This document shows positions 7,795 through 9,880 of a stretch of DNA of 9,880 nt, piece by piece. The position numbers were made by a program, and so were the translations under genes. Origin of the DNA: an uncultured Mycoplasmataceae bacterium (GTDB taxonomy: Bacteria > Bacillota_I > Bacilli_A > Mycoplasmatales > Mycoplasmoidaceae); NCBI GenBank assembly GCA_949283985.1, contig CASDUM010000099.1:1-9880 (forward strand). Direction: 5' to 3'. The notes beneath the pieces were generated by a model. That model did not search any database and was not told the origin of the DNA. It worked only from the letters and a program-made list of their open reading frames with translations. How positions within the stretch are numbered: position 1 is the stretch's first letter; each line of letters begins with the position of its first letter.

Positions 7795-7844
7795 ATAAAA
7801 AAAAATAAATAGATTTTTACATTAAACGTGTCCCCTATTTATTT
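7795..7844 (-). terminator. Terminator of the PHP phosphoesterase gene
   Basis: On the minus strand AAATAAATAG (7844-7835) pairs perfectly with CTATTTATTT (7812-7803), a 10-bp stem with a 22-nt loop, running straight into a long T-run to 7795. The left arm overlaps the TAA stop of the PHP gene. The stem is AT-rich and the loop long, so efficiency is uncertain, but position and T-run fit well. Confidence 0.6.
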
Positions 7845-8640
7845 AATCCATTATTTTATTATTTTTATCTTTTATATTTTTAACTAAATTTTTTCTTAAA
7901 TTACAATTATCAATTAAATTATTTATTTCTATGAAATATTCATCTGACATTACATCATATGTGTGAGTGTCAATTCCTATGATTACTTTACAATTAGATT
8001 TTGAAACTTCTTTTCAGAAATTTTCATAAGGATAATAAAACTCATCTTTTTTCAGCTTTTTAACTTTATATCCGTTTATATTTATTTCTAAAGGGACATC
8101 ATATTTAATTGATAATTCAATAAATTTTTGCGTTAATCAAATTGCTTTTTCGTCTCATTTTTTATAAACATGTAAAAATATATCTGGATGAGCAAAACAA
8201 CTAAACAAACCAGATGAAAGAGCGCTTTTTGCATATTGATATTGTTTATTTAACAATTCATCTTTATCTTTACAAAAGTGAATATATTCAATATAATTGT
8301 GATTCATGTTTAAAAAATGATTTCCAAATATTAAATATTCAATATCATCTCTCTTATGTAATTTTTTAATTCTGTCATAAATTATAGGATGTCATTCACA
8401 TTCTAGTCCCATGTATATATGAATATCATTTTTATATTTCTCTCTTAAAGAATTAACTTTATTAATCAATTCATTTATTTCATCATCAGTTGGAGTTCAT
8501 CTTGTTTTTGGAATTGGTAAATGCTCACTAAATCCAAATACTTTATATCCTCTTTGAATCGCTAATCTGATTAATTTTTCAGGCTCATTTTCGCTGTGAC
8601 CACAGTAATATGTATGAGAATGATAATTTGTTCTACTCAT
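7843..8640 (-). CDS. PHP-domain phosphoesterase, histidinol-phosphatase (HisK) type
   Basis: A 265-residue metal-dependent phosphatase of the PHP superfamily. Five in-frame UGA Trp codons hide it completely under the standard code, so it is easily missed. All PHP metal-binding motifs are present in order: NYHSH (H7, H9) near the N terminus, GFSEH (H40), GLECEW (E80), GNHF (H108), FAHPD (H151, D153) and GIDTHTYD (D224, H226). Together these can bind the trinuclear metal site known in this family. The overall arrangement resembles HisK-type histidinol-phosphatase, but mollicutes lack histidine synthesis, so the true substrate is probably another phosphomonoester; that is inference. The ATG at 8640 has AAAGGA 7 bp upstream. 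It is divergent from miaA across 64 bp and sits upstream of the permease on the same strand, separated by a likely terminator. Confidence 0.88.
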
Positions 8641-8704
8641 TTTTATTCCTTTATTAATATTTTAATTTATTTTATTTTGTTATAGATAGTAAAATATATT
8701 TATT
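8641..8704. promoter_or_regulatory. Divergent promoter region of the PHP gene and miaA
   Basis: Sixty-four bases separate the two start codons. For miaA the candidates are TAAAAT at 8690-8695 and TATAGA at 8681-8686. For the PHP gene, TATAAC on the minus strand (8684-8679) overlaps the second of these, so polymerases for the two genes could compete. No -35 is clear on either strand. The sequence is almost pure A/T, which limits confidence. Confidence 0.4.
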
Positions 8705-9550
8705 ATGAAAAAAATTATTGTTATAATCGGACCAACCAGTTCTGGAAAATCAAAACTTGCAATCGAAATAGCAAAAAAGTTTGATTGTGAAATAATCAAT
8801 GCAGATTGCTTCCAAGTGTATAAAGAGTTAAATATAGGTACAAATAAACCAAAAAAAGAAGAAATGGAAAATATTAAGCATCACTTAATTGATTGTATTC
8901 ACATAAATGAAGAATGGGATGTTAAGAAATTCAAAGATAAAGCTGAAAGAATTATTGATAATTCTACTAAACAAATCATTATTACAGGTGGATCTAATCT
9001 CTATATTGATGCATTACTCAATAATTATAATTTGTCAAATAAAAAAAGAGCTAATCAATACAATAGTTATAGTAATGAAGAATTATTTGAAAAATTAAAA
9101 GCTATTAATAAAGATCTAGCAAATAAAATTAGCATTTCAAATAGAAAGAGACTAGAAAGAGCTTTAGAAAACAATGGAATTATGAATAACAAAAATGAAT
9201 TAAAATACATTCCATTTATAGTATTTATAAACCCTAATAGAGAAATGCTTTATAAAAAAATTAATTCTAGAGTTGATGAAATGATTAAAGATGGTTTATT
9301 AGATGAAACTAAGAATGTATCTTCTTGAAAAGGTTTAAATGCACTTAAAGCTATAGGATACAAAGAAATTATTGAAAATAATTTTATTGTTTACGAAGAT
9401 ACAATTAATCTAATAAAAAAGAACACAAGAAATTATGCAAAAAGACAATTAACATGATGTAGAAATAAATTTAAAGCAAACATAATTATAGATGACACTA
9501 ATAAATTAAATGAATTAGAAAATAAAATTAAGGATTTTTTATATGAATAA
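8705..9550 (+). CDS. miaA: tRNA dimethylallyltransferase MiaA
   Basis: MiaA transfers a dimethylallyl group to A37, next to the anticodon of tRNAs reading UNN codons, giving i6A and improving codon reading. The protein has 281 residues, slightly short for the family (about 300), with UGA Trp at 208 and 251. Motifs in order: P-loop GPTSSGKS at 9-16; NADCFQVYKELNIGTNKP at 32-49, with the presumed catalytic Asp34; HHLID; GGSNLYI at 95-101 (family usually GGTGLYI); RVDEMIKDGLLDE; ALKAIGYKEI at 213-222; and RNYAKRQLTWCRNK at 242-255. The ATG at 8705 is the only sensible start since the P-loop begins at residue 9, yet no Shine-Dalgarno precedes it and a -10-like TAAAAT ends only 9 bp upstream. Its last 8 bases overlap the HemW-type gene, so the two are translationally linked. 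Confidence 0.95.
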
Positions 9551-9880
9551 CGCAAGACATTTATATATTCATATACCGTTTTGCAAAAGCATATGTACAT
9601 ATTGTAATTTCAAAAAAGAAATATTCAATTTAGAAAAATGCGAAAAATATATTGAAATTATATGTGAACAAATAAATTCTATTAAACAAAAATTAAAAAC
9701 AATTTATATAGGTGGCGGAACTCCAAATTCAATTCCAAATATTCATTTGGAAAAATTATTAAAATCACTTTATTTAAAAAAAGAAAACGGTTGTGAATTT
9801 ACAATAGAAATAAATCCTGATTCATTGACAATTGAACAAATAGAATTATTCAAGAAATATGGTGTTAATAGATTTTCAAT
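9543..9880 (+). CDS. hemW: HemW-type radical SAM protein (5' part; cut by window edge)
   Basis: The first 112 codons of a radical SAM protein. HIPFCKSICTYCNF (10-23) carries the 4Fe-4S-binding CxxxCxxC cysteines C14, C18 and C21. The residue two after the last Cys is Phe, as in HemW, whereas true oxygen-independent coproporphyrinogen oxidase HemN has a further Cys. The SAM-contacting glycine motif IYIGGGTPNSI follows at about 57-67, then FTIEINPDSLT and the start of YGVNRFS, both standard in HemW. HemW is a heme-binding chaperone in other bacteria and does not make heme; its role in mollicutes without a known heme pathway is unclear. The ATG at 9543 overlaps the end of miaA by 8 bp and has AAGGA at 9530-9534, inside miaA. 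Confidence 0.9.
   Translation, partial: MNNARHLYIHIPFCKSICTYCNFKKEIFNLEKCEKYIEIICEQINSIKQKLKTIYIGGGTPNSIPNIHLEKLLKSLYLKKENGCEFTIEINPDSLTIEQIELFKKYGVNRFS

Overview
The window reads as a piece of a mollicute (Mycoplasma-type) chromosome. Base composition is very AT-rich. UGA is clearly read as tryptophan: I count 20 in-frame UGA against 2 UGG Trp codons across seven genes, and most sit at positions where the protein family has Trp or an aromatic residue. Several genes look broken or vanish under the standard code (smc, ftsY, the permease, miaA, the PHP phosphatase) and are intact under genetic code 4. I see no rRNA, tRNA, CRISPR array, insertion sequence or phage gene.

Layout. The left part (1-4781) lies on the minus strand. 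It is transcribed as rpsO (ribosomal protein S15), which has a strong hairpin terminator, then about 510 bp of unassigned sequence, then smc and ftsY. The last two are 8 bp apart and form an operon; ftsY runs off the left edge. The middle (4782-5795) is mostly non-coding. On the plus strand it holds a tandem 11-bp repeat (six copies), a consensus -10 box, a GC-rich hairpin at the predicted mRNA 5' end, an excellent Shine-Dalgarno and a 72-residue protein I do not recognise (MWW...). Next on the plus strand is a short ribosome hibernation factor (HPF). It converges on a minus-strand APC-family amino acid permease, with a shared hairpin terminator between them. A minus-strand PHP-family phosphoesterase of the histidinol-phosphatase type lies upstream of the permease. 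It is divergent from miaA (tRNA A37 prenyltransferase), which overlaps a HemW-type radical SAM gene that runs off the right edge.

Together these are mainly housekeeping functions: chromosome organisation (SMC), membrane protein targeting (FtsY), ribosome structure and dormancy (S15, HPF), tRNA modification (MiaA) and nutrient uptake (permease). The part least explained by known families is 5057-5442, the repeat array, promoter, hairpin and small hydrophobic protein.
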